Shown: piece after piece, positions 1 through 9,151 of the stretch
How the letters are laid out: each line of letters begins with the position of its first letter
How positions within the stretch are numbered: position 1 is the first letter of the stretch
Assembly (NCBI GenBank): GCA_018623505.1
Contig: JAAZVM010000006.1
Location: forward strand, 1 to 13,069
Direction of reading: 5' to 3'
DNA from: Patescibacteria group bacterium
Lineage (GTDB): Bacteria; Patescibacteriota; Gracilibacteria; BD1-5; UBA6164
DNA length: 13,069 nucleotides
Program-made: the position numbers and the translations under genes
Notes under the pieces: generated by a model
Told to the model about the DNA's origin: nothing
Seen by the model: the letters and a program-made list of their open reading frames with translations, nothing else
Databases searched by the model: none

Positions 1-552
1 ACCTATTATAAAATTAAGACCTGTTTTTAATAAAGTCAAAATAGATATAATTGATTCTATTTTTTTGTACTGACTATTATAATTTGCGAAATAGTCATCT
101 GAATCTGGATTATTTATCAAAAGAAAGGATTTTTCATTAATGTATGAATTTACTATTTCATATTCATTAAGTTTAATATTTGAAACAACTATAGTGTCTG
201 GTAATGGATTGTTTTTTTCTAGTATCTTAACTAGATTTGGTTCTTTTAATTCTATTTCTTTTATTATTTCTTCTTTATCTTTATATGTAACAGATATATT
301 TTTAGAAACATTTTTAATGTTATTTATCAAGTCCGTAACTCATAGAGAACTCTGAGAATACTCCTCATTTACATATAAAGATATAGTAAGTTTAGAGTTT
401 ATTGAATCTATAAGCTTGTAACTAATATCCTCAAGAAAAGCAAGTATGTTTATAAAAAACATAAGCAAAGTCAAAACAAGTACAGTTGAAATACTTAAAA
501 ACTTATTCCTTAGAGTATTTTTTACAGAGTATTTAAATATACGAAAAAGCAT
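1..552 (-). CDS. ftsX: Cell division protein FtsX, N-terminal part (runs off the left edge)
   Basis: FtsX is the membrane subunit of the FtsEX ABC-type complex, which controls peptidoglycan hydrolases at the division site. The 184 residues present read through a TGA (glycine) at 340-342. A short basic cytoplasmic N-terminus (residues 1-18, with KNTLRNKFLS) leads into a transmembrane helix at about 19-40. An extracytoplasmic domain follows to about residue 160, and a second membrane segment begins at the window edge. The NPLPDTIVV stretch matches the conserved NPLPxSxxV motif of the FtsX outer domain, and the order TM1, outer loop, TM2 fits the family (usual length about 300 aa). The ATG at 550-552 is the natural start, with no clear Shine-Dalgarno sequence. 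No ftsE lies directly upstream, since the next gene is divergent. It could be another FtsX-like permease, but the motif and short outer domain favour FtsX. Confidence 0.85.
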
Positions 553-675
553 CTTTTTTAGATAATTTATATTTTTATAAAGGATATTTAATAAATATAT
601 TTTTGCAAACCAAAAAACTTATAAAGCCGAATAAATAAAATATAAATAAAGTCAAGCTATAGTTTTTGGAGCAAG
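553..675. promoter_or_regulatory. Divergent intergenic region between ftsX and the giant SH3b protein gene
   Basis: This 123-bp, very AT-rich spacer must hold the 5' signals of both flanking genes. Several TATAAA/TATAGT-like hexamers occur (620-625, 641-646, 658-663), but none has a convincing -35 box 16-18 bases upstream on the plus strand. The self-complementary TTGCAA at 603-608 could be a weak -35 for ftsX on the minus strand, with TATCCT (581-586) 16 bases downstream. In this base composition such matches are weak. GGAG at 668-671, four bases before the ATG at 676, is the only Shine-Dalgarno-like sequence. Confidence 0.35.
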
Positions 676-3600
676 ATGTCTAAATATGATATTATAAAGA
701 AAATATTTATTAAAAATAATAATATGTGATTTGAAAATCAAAAATTTAATACAAGTACAGCAGAGAGAGTTACCTGAACAATTCAAGATAAAATAGACGA
801 GAAAAAATTAAAAATATCACAAGTTACAAAAGAAAACTTAAGAAATTTAAAAGTTGAGATTTTATACAAAAAATCATCTTCTTTAAGAGTAAGAGACTCT
901 GAAGGTAAAGTAATATGAAGATTAAAAAATGACCAAAATGTAGATTTTAATTGAGAAATAAAAAAAGCTCATTGAAAACTATTTTTATGAGTAAATTTAG
1001 CTAAAAATAAAAAATGATTTGTTTCTGCTGACTATGTTAAGTGAGAAATAAATACCGAAGTAACTATGCCAGTAGCTGTTACTCAAAAAAAAGAGGAAAA
1101 AACTAGTGATGTAAAAACTTCTGTAAAACCTGTTGATGAATTAAGTGATTCTGAAGAGACTGCTGAAGTTGCTATTGAGGACGAAAGTAGCAGTGAAGAA
1201 AAAGAAGCAGTAGAAAATATAAAAAGTATAAGTGAAGCATTAGGTACATTTAAAGAAATAGCCAAAGATTCAGAAAAATTAATGACAGATAGTGAATATA
1301 GAGAAGAAAGAAACATTATGATTTTATCGGCTCTTAAAGATTTAAATTTGGCTATTGAAAAAGAGAGCAGTAAAGAAAATCCTAACAAAAAAGAAATAAA
1401 TCAAGCTAAATTATACTTAGCGAAATATTTTTCTGATATGACTGAAGACTGAGTTGATAATAAACATTGGAGAAATTATTGAGTATCAAGCAATATAGCA
1501 TTAAGTATACTTCCAGATGAAAATAAACCTGAACCTATTACAGAAGAAACTATTAACAATGAAATAGTAAAAAATAAAGGTTTAATGCATTTTATAAAAT
1601 CAAGTGCTAACTCTTGATGATCTGCTGAAGAAAAACTATTAAATATATATAAAACTTCTGCTTGGCAAGAAATGATTGAATGACTTCAAGATAAGTATGA
1701 AGATGAATTAGAGGAATATTTAGAATGAGTTGATTCAGAAAATTTAGATGAAGAACAAAAATCTGCATTAGATTTACTAAAAGATGTAAATTGAGTTTGA
1801 TTTTTAGATTTCAAAGAAGAAAACTTCGATATATTTCAAGATGTATGAGCAAATTTATGAATAATTGCAGCATGAATGTGGTCTTGAGCAGCATTATGAT
1901 TAACTTGATGAACAGCAGTTCCTGGTATAGGTAACTTAATAGGTTTTATATGATGAGCTATTGTTTGATGAACAATCTCAACATTGTGACTAGCATGATA
2001 TAATCAAGATAGTGACCTATTAAACTGGAAAGAATTTTGAATTAATATAGCAACTATGTGAGCTATATGATGAGCTGCTAAAATATGAAAGTCTGTTAGT
2101 AATATATCAAAACTTTGAAAACATTGATGAAAAGTATGATTATGAACAGAAATGACAGCTGATGTCTTATGAGTATGAGTATGAATAGATATTTTAAGGT
2201 CTGAATTATATGAAGAGTATGAATTTAATTTTTCTGATAGTTTTATATCAAACTTACAGTGGGCTCTACTTCCTTTAGCTATGAGGTGAGCAAATAATGC
2301 TAAAAGCAAAATTCCCAAAGAGTGGGCTGAAAAATCTAATGAAGTTATAGCTAAATTAAAACTAGCAAAACTTACAAAAATATCATGATGAGATAATAAA
2401 AAAATACTTGAGGAGCTAGATGAGAGTTTAGCAAAAACTAGACCAGAAATTGAAGCTAAAGTTAGTAAATGAGATGATGCAATAAAAGGAGAAGATACTG
2501 TTGGAACAAAAGAAATTACAAGTCCTAAAAAAACAATTAAAAACCATCAAATCCCTAATATATCAGCTAAATGAAAAGTAGACATAGATAACCCTAACTT
2601 GTGAGATAGAGTAAGAGTTGGTGATGACATATATGAATATAGAAAATATGAATCTACTCCTTGATCTAATTGATCTTATGCTTGGTTTAAAGAAGTTGAT
2701 TGAAAAGTAGTTGTTGATGTAACAACTCCTCAATTTAACTATACTCATCAATTAAAAGATAAGTTAGGTTGAAATACAAAAGTAAATGAATCTAGATATA
2801 ATGAAAGAGATAATTACGAATTAAATAGAGATAATGGTAATAAAGATTGAAATATAGTAAATCCTACAAAAAAAGAAATGGAGTTAATAGAAGAACAAGT
2901 TGATAAATTACCTAAAAATCCTGAGTGAAAAGAATCTTATTCATCTACTCCAGTTAAATTTTATAAATGAGAGGATTGAAAAGTTTATATTAAAACTTTG
3001 GACAATAAATTTTACAATAACTGAGTAGAGGTAGATACTAGTAAAATAAAACTCTCTGAAATTTGAGACAAAGATAATTTTGGTAAACAAAAAAAAGAAT
3101 TACAGAAAAAAGAAAAAACAGAAACTAGAGAAAAAGATAATAATGATAATAAACCTTTATCTGAAGAATTTAAATTTAGTAATAATATAACATCAGTATA
3201 TGAAAGAAATAGATTTGAAAGTATTATTAAGTCAAGATTAGATAAAGATTGAGTAACTACTATAGAAGTTGACTGAAAAACAACTACAATAAAAAAAGAA
3301 TTCAATTGAAAATATAGTATTAATTGAAGTAACGAAACATATAGTCTAAAGGATATATTTAAAAAAATAGACAATGAAACGATTTTATCATTTTTAAATA
3401 ATTCAAACTTAGAATATATATTAAAAAATTCTGAATGAAAAGAGATAAGTTATGGAAAGTGAAACAATAAAGTAAAGATAAAAGACTGAGAAATGATAGT
3501 TTGGAAAGATTGAGTTGAAACAAAAGTTAAAGATACAGACGAACAACTTAAAATTATAAGTGATCCAAAAATAAGAATGGAAATCCTATGAACTAAAATT

Positions 3601-4017
3601 TTTAATATAAATGAAGATAATGTTATATCAAATATGATTTCATGACTTACCAAAAAACAAAAAGAGCTATTTGATAAAATGAATACCTGAACAAGGGAAA
3701 ATTTGAAAAATTCACTAAAGTGAACTAAAGATTTTATGTTAAATCTAACTTATAGATGATTTGGAGAATGATGACCTGCTTTAAGAGGTAAACTATTTTA
3801 TTTTTGAGGAACAGCCATTACTTCTTGGGAAGAATTAAATACATTATTTGATTCTATTAACAACAAAGATGATACTATTTTTAAATTAAGTAATGCAGAT
3901 GAAGTAATATCTATTTTATCAAACTTCTTCCTTTTTAAACACTTATGATTAATTCGTGGGTTTGCTTATGAGTGGTGAATAGATAAAGTTTTTGAATACC
4001 TAGCTTGAAATGAATAA
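676..4017 (+). CDS. Giant protein (1113 aa) with SH3b-like domain and glycine-zipper membrane region; function unknown
   Basis: I do not recognise this protein as a whole. Read with TGA as glycine the frame is open from ATG 676 to TAA 4015-4017; an in-frame TAA at 643-645 and the GGAG at 668-671 support the start. Visible parts, in order: residues 60-121 resemble a bacterial SH3 (SH3b) domain, with SLRVRDSEGKVIGRL, a VDFNGE strand and a closing GFVSADYV, a fold that often binds peptidoglycan. An acidic Ser/Glu-rich linker covers 137-168. A charged helical region covers about 169-390. A glycine-zipper hydrophobic region covers 395-441, with GxxxG spacing and a PGIG turn, and further Gly/Ala-rich segments follow at 456-472 and 496-508. 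A long, charged, probably beta-rich half contains repeated DGK/DGE/DGV turns to the end. No N-terminal signal peptide or catalytic motif is seen. The Gly/Ala-rich hydrophobic stretch resembles translocation regions of secreted toxins, but that is only inference. Confidence 0.8.
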
Positions 4018-4030
4018 ATTTTACAATAAG

Positions 4031-4060
4031 AAACTACTAATTAAACCTAGTAGTTTTTTT
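4031..4060 (+). terminator. Rho-independent terminator after the 1113-aa gene
   Basis: The inverted repeat AAACTACTA (4031-4039) / TAGTAGTTT (4048-4056) encloses an 8-base loop and runs into a T tract ending at 4060, 13 bases after the stop codon. The stem is 9 bp but AT-rich, which is normal for this genome. It implies that the next large gene has its own promoter. Confidence 0.75.
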
Positions 4061-4087
4061 GTTTTAAAATAGTTTTTATGATAAAAT
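4059..4087 (+). promoter_or_regulatory. Candidate promoter for the 913-aa gene
   Basis: TTGTTT (4059-4064) and TAAAAT (4082-4087, 5 of 6 to consensus) are separated by 17 bases. Transcription would start near 4094, about 20 bases before the ATG. It follows the upstream terminator, where a promoter is expected. The -35 box is poor, and AT-rich sequence gives many chance matches. Confidence 0.4.
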
Positions 4088-4114
4088 ATAAGTAAATATA
4101 ACTAATAAATAAAT

Positions 4115-6856
4115 ATGAGCCTAAATAACTCTCCTAGTGAAAATACATGAACTAATTTTGAATCAGAAATGATAAAAGTATCTCAAGTAGAACATAAGCT
4201 AACTCCTGAACAAGCAGAAAGATTTAAAGATATATATCTAACTCCTGAGCAAGCAGAGAAACTTAAAAACTGAAATTTTACTATAGAGGAACTTACTAGA
4301 TTAGAAACTGATCAATTAAGAAAAGAAATAGATTGAAAAAAAAGAATGGATGATAGTATAAGCCTGTTAAGAAAGGCCCAAAGAAATTGAGAACAACAAG
4401 ATGGTATAGATGAAGAATATGCAAATTGATTATTAGACTCATTGGAAACAAGTAATTGATGAAGTATTGAATCCATTAAAGACAGTATTTGAGAAAAAGC
4501 AGAAAAAGCTAAAAAAGTTGTTGAAAAAGCTTGAATTTGAGGAAAGTTTTGAGAAGTATTTAAATGAGCTGAAAAAGCTTTTAAAAAAGAGTGAGCATTG
4601 GCATGAATTATAGCTTTTTTTGTATGATTATGGAAAATGTTAACCTGAGGTTTGACTATAGATAAAGCTTGAGAAAAAATGGAAGAGTTGTCACTTAATA
4701 GCGATGAACTAAAAGAAACTCAAGAAAAAGTAAAAACTAAAATAATAACCTCTATAGAATCTAGCTTATGAGAAGAACTAGATGAAGATACAAAAGCTAA
4801 GATAGAAAAAAAACTTAATCCAAAAAATCCTGATGCTATATTAACAAATTCTGATTTGAATAGACTGTATGATAAAATAGAAAAATGAGAAAGTTTAACA
4901 ACAGATGATTTACACGAGTTATGAATTTTAACTAAAATATATAATGATCCCGAATTAAAAGATATACTAAATAAAACCGTTATTAAACTTAGAAAAGGTA
5001 TGCTAGATAAAATGCTTCCTGTATTTGAAAGCAGAGGTATAAATATGCAATGAGATAATAAAAATAAATTTGAGCAAATATTAAAAAGAGAAATAAATGA
5101 TAATGATATATTTGAACTTATAAAAAATTGAAAAGGTAGTACTTTAGATGTATTATTTTGAAGTATTGGTTTAGCTACAATGTATCCTAGCATATTACTT
5201 GAATGTTATAAAGAAGATTTACTTAAAGTATGAGATTTAGTAATTACAGCATGAGAGTATTGAAGTGATAAAATACAGATATGACTTAAGGCAATGACTT
5301 GAGATAACATAATTTGAGATATAGTTTGAACAATGCAATGGGGCAGTTTTGATTGAGTTCTAGAAAAACTTTCTCCTGAGAAAAAACTACTACTTTATAG
5401 ATCTTTTTATGCTGAGCTATGAATAGTTGCATGAGTTATGTGAGCTTGAGCTTTTGCACTAAGTTCTTGAATAATATCAACTCTTGAAATGTGAGAAAAA
5501 GTTAAATTATGAGTTAATCCATTAAAAGAGCCTTCGAAACTTTTAACAAAACCTGCAGACAGGCTATCAAAAACTCTAGAAATACTTAATCCGGGAGAAT
5601 GAGCTTGGATTGATGAAATTAAAGATACTATGAAGCTAGCAGAAGAAAGTTATAGAAAACTAGATGAGATGAAAACAGCAACTCCTGAATGAAAAAAGAA
5701 ATTAGCAGAAGAAATAAGAGATATACAATGAAAAATAAGCACTACTTATAGTGAAAAATGAAGTTTAACAAACCCTAAATCTTATAAATGACTTAGCAAT
5801 ACTCCTTTAAAATCATATTATGCTAGAAATATATTAAAAGATTTAGAAAATATAGCCATAACAAACAGCAAATTAGCTACATCTGTAGAAACTTGAAACA
5901 TATCAAAATTAGCACATAAATCAAAACAAATAATTGACTCTTTTAAAGTAAGATATATATGAGCTAATGCTGTACTTAGAGTATCTGATAATAATGATGC
6001 AAAAACTTTAGCAAGAGCTATGTGAACCTTAAGTCCAGAGATATTAAGATGATTACTTTGAAAAGTGCCTGTTATAATGATGGCTGGATCTATGATAGAC
6101 ATGTATAATGAATCAAAAGAAAACTCTTCTATTTGAGATTTGATTTTAAGTACAAATGGTATATTTGGTTGACTTATGCTTCTTGAAGAGTGAAAAATAA
6201 ATCTAGAAGGTGGGTTAAAGGTAGAAAACATGTGATCAGCTAGTTTATGACTTTTAGTTATGGGGACAGAGGTAACACTTATAACAAAAGATATATTAAA
6301 ATGAATTTATAAAGATGGTTTAATAAAATGATGAGCAAAGTGATTATGAATTGGTTTAATTAACTCAGCTTTTAGAGTGCCTGTTGAGATGATAAATTTC
6401 TGAAGATGGTGAATTGCCAGATGAGCAGAGATATATAAAATAGCCTCTGCTGTAATGAGAAAATCACCTAAAAAATGATTATGAATTGCTATAGCAGGTA
6501 TGGCATGATTGGTACTTTTAAGTAGATGAGTAATGGCTGAAGAAGTTAATGAAGAAACTTTAAAAGAACAAGAGATAATTGATGAGAATTGAAACTTCAA
6601 AGACAGAATACTTTGAGATATAGATGATAAGTGAAAAAAGAAAGTTTTGGATTTAATTTCTATGCAATTTTTAGCTAATAAGTTTAAATGAAGAGAAGAT
6701 GAGTTTTCATTTGATTTTAATAATTGAGTTTATACAATAAAAACAACTCAAGAAATTTTACAAAATAACGAAAAGTTATTTTGAGAAATAGAAAAGTCTA
6801 TTTGAGAATTTGCAATGGAAAGTTGAGTTAATATAAATGTAAACTTTAAAACTTAA
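4115..6856 (+). CDS. Large glycine-rich, probably membrane-associated protein (913 aa); function unknown
   Basis: No family is recognised. With TGA as glycine the frame runs from ATG 4115 to TAA 6854-6856; a TAA at 4106-4108 makes 4115 the first possible ATG. Residues 29-54 are two copies of a 13-residue repeat starting LTPEQAE, followed by a degenerate third (FTIEELTRL). Residues about 60-155 are charged and helical. Hydrophobic, glycine-rich segments lie near 160-178 (GALAGIIAFFVGLWKML), 435-455 (LGIVAGVMGAGAFALSSGIIS) and 788-808 (IAIAGMAGLVLLSRGVMA), with weaker ones around 645-760. The stretches between them are Lys/Glu-rich helical regions. The last 100 residues are soluble and end in a short beta-like tail. 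No signal peptide or enzyme motif is visible. It resembles its upstream neighbour in size, composition and alternation of charged and glycine-rich segments, but I see no clear sequence homology. The two may act together at the envelope; this is inference. Confidence 0.78.
4199..4258 (+). repeat. Short in-frame tandem repeat encoding LTPEQAE units
   Basis: Two nearly identical 21-base copies, at 4199-4219 and 4238-4258, differ at one base (GAA versus GAG) and start 39 bases apart, which is 13 codons. They encode repeated LTPEQAE motifs in the 913-aa protein. A more diverged third unit (FTIEELTRL) follows directly. The near identity at the DNA level suggests recent duplication or gene conversion. 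Confidence 0.7.
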
Positions 6857-6886
6857 AAAAATAATCCCTTTAGGGATTATTTTTTT
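6855..6886 (+). terminator. Rho-independent terminator after the 913-aa gene
   Basis: The stem AATAATCCC (6860-6868) / GGGATTATT (6873-6881) has a TTTA loop. Flanking A and T runs extend the stem, overlapping the stop codon, and supply the terminal T tract to 6886. The A run before the stem and T run after it would also permit termination from the other strand. Confidence 0.85.
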
Positions 6887-6911
6887 ACTTTATATATTTT
6901 TTTCATAAGAT
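6884..6911 (+). promoter_or_regulatory. Weak candidate promoter for queA
   Basis: TTTACT (6884-6889) and TAAGAT (6906-6911) are spaced 16 bases apart, each 4 of 6 to consensus, and would start transcription about 20 bases before the queA ATG. The -35 overlaps the T tract of the preceding terminator. Support is positional only. Confidence 0.3.
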
Positions 6912-6940
6912 AAGAAAAATTATTTTAAAAAGCTAAACAC

Positions 6941-7984
6941 ATGAAACTTTCAGAATTTGATTATAAGCTACCTGAAGAGCTTATAGCACAATACCCTATT
7001 GAACCAAGAGACCACTCTAGACTTATGATTTTAGATAGTAAAAGTGAAACTATTAAAGAAGATAAGTTTTACTCTATACTTGATGAGCTTACGAATAATG
7101 ACGTATTAGTTTTAAACAAAACAAAAGTAATAAATGCTAGACTTCATGGTAATATAGTAGATACAGATAAGATAGTAGAAATATTTTTACATAAACAACT
7201 AAGTGAAAATACTTGGGATTGCTTGGTTTATCCTGGGAAAAAACTTAAACCATGAAAAACTGTAGAGTTTAAGTTAGACAATATTGTAGTTTTAAAAGCA
7301 TATATAAAAGATATATCTGATAAATGAAGAGTAGTAGAATTTAATAAATCATGAGTAGATTTTTTAAGCTTAATAGAAAAACTTTGAGAAATACCTCTTC
7401 CTCCATACATAAAACAAAAACTAGAAAAATCTGAAAGGTATCAAACAGTTTGGGCAGAAGTAGAGTGAAGTGTAGCAGCTCCAACAGCAAGTTTACACTT
7501 TACCCCAGAGCTTATAGAAAAAATAAAAGCAAAGTGAGTAAAGATAGAAAAAGTACTTCTCCATGTATGACTTTGAACTTTTATGAATGTAGAAACTGAT
7601 GAAGTAAAAGATCACAATATGCATAGCGAATACATAGAACTAGAAAAAGAAGTAAGCGAAAGACTTAACTCGTACAAAAAAGAAGGAAAAAATATAATAT
7701 CAGTTTGAACAACTTCTATAAGAGTATTAGAAACTTTTGCAGACGAAAACTGAATACTTTGATACTGAAATAAAGATACAAACATATTTATATACCCATG
7801 ATACAAATGGAAGTTTGTAGACTCTATAATTACAAACTTTCACCTACCAAAATCTACCCTTATAATGCTAGTATCAAGTTTCTCATGAAAAGATTTTATA
7901 AAAAAAGCATACAATTATGCAGTAAAAAACAAATTTAGATTTTTCTCATTTTGAGATGCAATGCGGATAAAAAACAGAAAATAA
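6941..7984 (+). CDS. queA: S-adenosylmethionine:tRNA ribosyltransferase-isomerase QueA
   Basis: QueA transfers and isomerises the ribosyl group of S-adenosylmethionine onto 7-aminomethyl-7-deazaguanine in tRNA, making epoxyqueuosine at wobble position 34. The 347-aa length fits the family. Conserved motifs are present in order: DYKLPEELIAQYP and RDHSRLMIL at the N-terminus, LNKTKVINARL (56-67), RYQTVWAEVEGSVAAPTA (166-183), LLHVGLGTF (206-214), HNMHSEY (225-231), SVGTTSIRVLE (254-264), and [23 protein letters not shown] (285-307), closing with GDAM. Several of these glycines are TGA-encoded. Oddities: the usual PTAGLHF reads PTASLHF (Ser184), and the residue after GDAM is a CGG codon where the family has a bulky hydrophobic residue. 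The ATG is chosen because the family starts with this motif; no Shine-Dalgarno is visible. The rest of the queuosine pathway is not in the window. Confidence 0.96.
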
Positions 7985-7986
7985 AT

Positions 7987-8015
7987 TTGACAGAGAAAAC
8001 AAAATATATATTAAT
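7987..8015 (+). promoter_or_regulatory. Sigma70-type promoter for the diguanylate cyclase gene
   Basis: A perfect TTGACA (7987-7992) begins two bases after the queA stop codon, with a TATTAA/ATTAAT -10 region at 8009-8015 (spacer 16-17). Transcription would start near 8021, giving a leader of roughly 25 bases. It is the best consensus -35 box in the window and sets this gene apart as its own transcription unit. Confidence 0.5.
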
Positions 8016-8047
8016 ATATGAATAATTAAGTTTTTATTAATAAGTTA

Positions 8048-9151
8048 ATGGGGTCAAGAGAAAATTATGTAACTTTATCTTCGAGTTTAGGTAATTCAAG
8101 TGAAATAGAGGATATAAACTCAGAATTAAATTTTAAAGCAATAAATGAAAAAGTAAGTGCTATTTTAAGTGATCCAGAAAAAAGAGATAAACATTCAAGA
8201 TATATAAGTTCTATATCAGATATAACTAGAGATAGAAATTTATGGGAAGATAATAAAGATTTGATTGCAATTTTATCAAACATAGAAACTGTAAATTTGT
8301 TCAAAGATCAAAATTGAATATGTAATGATGAAACTAGAAAACTTAGTTTATTTCTAAGAAAAACAATTAAATTTTTCAACTTAAAAAGCTTATCAAATTA
8401 TGATAATTTAAATTTTGAAGAATTAGTAATAAGAATAATAGATATAATTGATAAAATAATAAAAACAAATAAAAGTGTTAATGGAGATGAATTAATACTA
8501 TCAAAGTTAGATTCAATAAAAAAAGATTTTGAAGTTTTATTAAACAAAATTAAATTATATAAAGCAAAAAAAGATCCATTAACTTGATTGGATAACAGAA
8601 CTTCTCATAATGAGAAATTATTAAATCTAGAAAAAGATCAAAACTATACATATATTACTATAGATATAGACTTTTTTAAGAGAGTAAATGATAAATACAA
8701 ACATGATTGATGAGATATAGTGCTAAAAACTTTAAGTAGTAAATTAAAAGAAAAATTTAGAAGATTTGACTCAAGTAATGATATTAAAAATAATAGAAGA
8801 TCTAATAATTGAAATGATATAATAGCTAGATTTTGATGAGAAGAATTTGTAATATGTACTAGCATGAGTATAAATGAAGCAAAAACTAGATTAAAAGAAG
8901 TAAGAGATGAAATAGACTGGAAAGAGTATTGAATTGAAGAATTAATTACATTTAGTTGATGAATGGCTGAATACAAATGAGATTATTTATCAAATCATGA
9001 AAATGCAGAAATAGCACTAAAAGAAGTTGATGACTTACTTTATAGAGCCAAAAAAGCTTGAAGAAATAGAATTTTTAGTAAAGGACAAAATATAAAATGA
9101 AAAGTTTTTCACTATATTTCATATCATATTAATAGATTAAGAAATATATAA
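8048..9151 (+). CDS. Soluble diguanylate cyclase (GGDEF domain)
   Basis: The protein is predicted to make cyclic di-GMP from two GTP. It has 367 residues. Positions 1-175 are a charged, probably helical region I do not recognise and presumably sense or dimerise. The GGDEF domain runs from about 170 to 355: DPLTGLDNR (176-184), the metal-site strand DIDFFKRVND (206-215), DGGD, the active-site GGEEF (263-267) and a closing FSGGMAEY, then AKKAGRNR. Both glycines of GGEEF, and the glycine of LTGL, are TGA codons. By hand count 13 of 17 glycines use TGA. No membrane segment is seen, so the enzyme should be cytosolic. The Arg of the inhibitory RxxD site, five residues before GGEEF, is replaced by Asn (NGND), so canonical product inhibition is probably lost. 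The Gly-His of the usual NDxxGH motif reads Lys-His. An in-frame TAA at 8027-8029 limits the start; 8048 is the first ATG. Confidence 0.93.

Noticed and set aside
620..663. TATAAA/TATAGT hexamers as -10 boxes for the 1113-aa gene
   Set aside because: No matching -35 box at proper spacing; such hexamers are expected by chance in this base composition.
1083..1388. Antisense open frame opposite the acidic linker of the 1113-aa gene, and similar antisense frames at 2004-2318, 3012-3374, 4720-5193, 5818-6231, 6307-6600 and 8644-8976
   Set aside because: Each lies opposite a long table-25 coding frame. They are low-complexity Ser/Leu/Ile-rich products of purine-rich coding strands, with no motif or upstream signal.
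1066..1452. A separate 128-aa acidic protein
   Set aside because: It is the part of the 1113-aa frame between TGA codons; read with TGA as glycine it is internal.
8834..8839. UGA as selenocysteine or as tryptophan (table 4)
   Set aside because: The codon is far too frequent for selenocysteine, and it aligns with Gly in GGEEF, Walker A and VGTTS; Trp has its own TGG codons.
676..9151. Clusters of pseudogenes broken by premature stops
   Set aside because: Only TGA interrupts the frames, never TAA or TAG, and the TGA codons match conserved glycines where families are recognisable.
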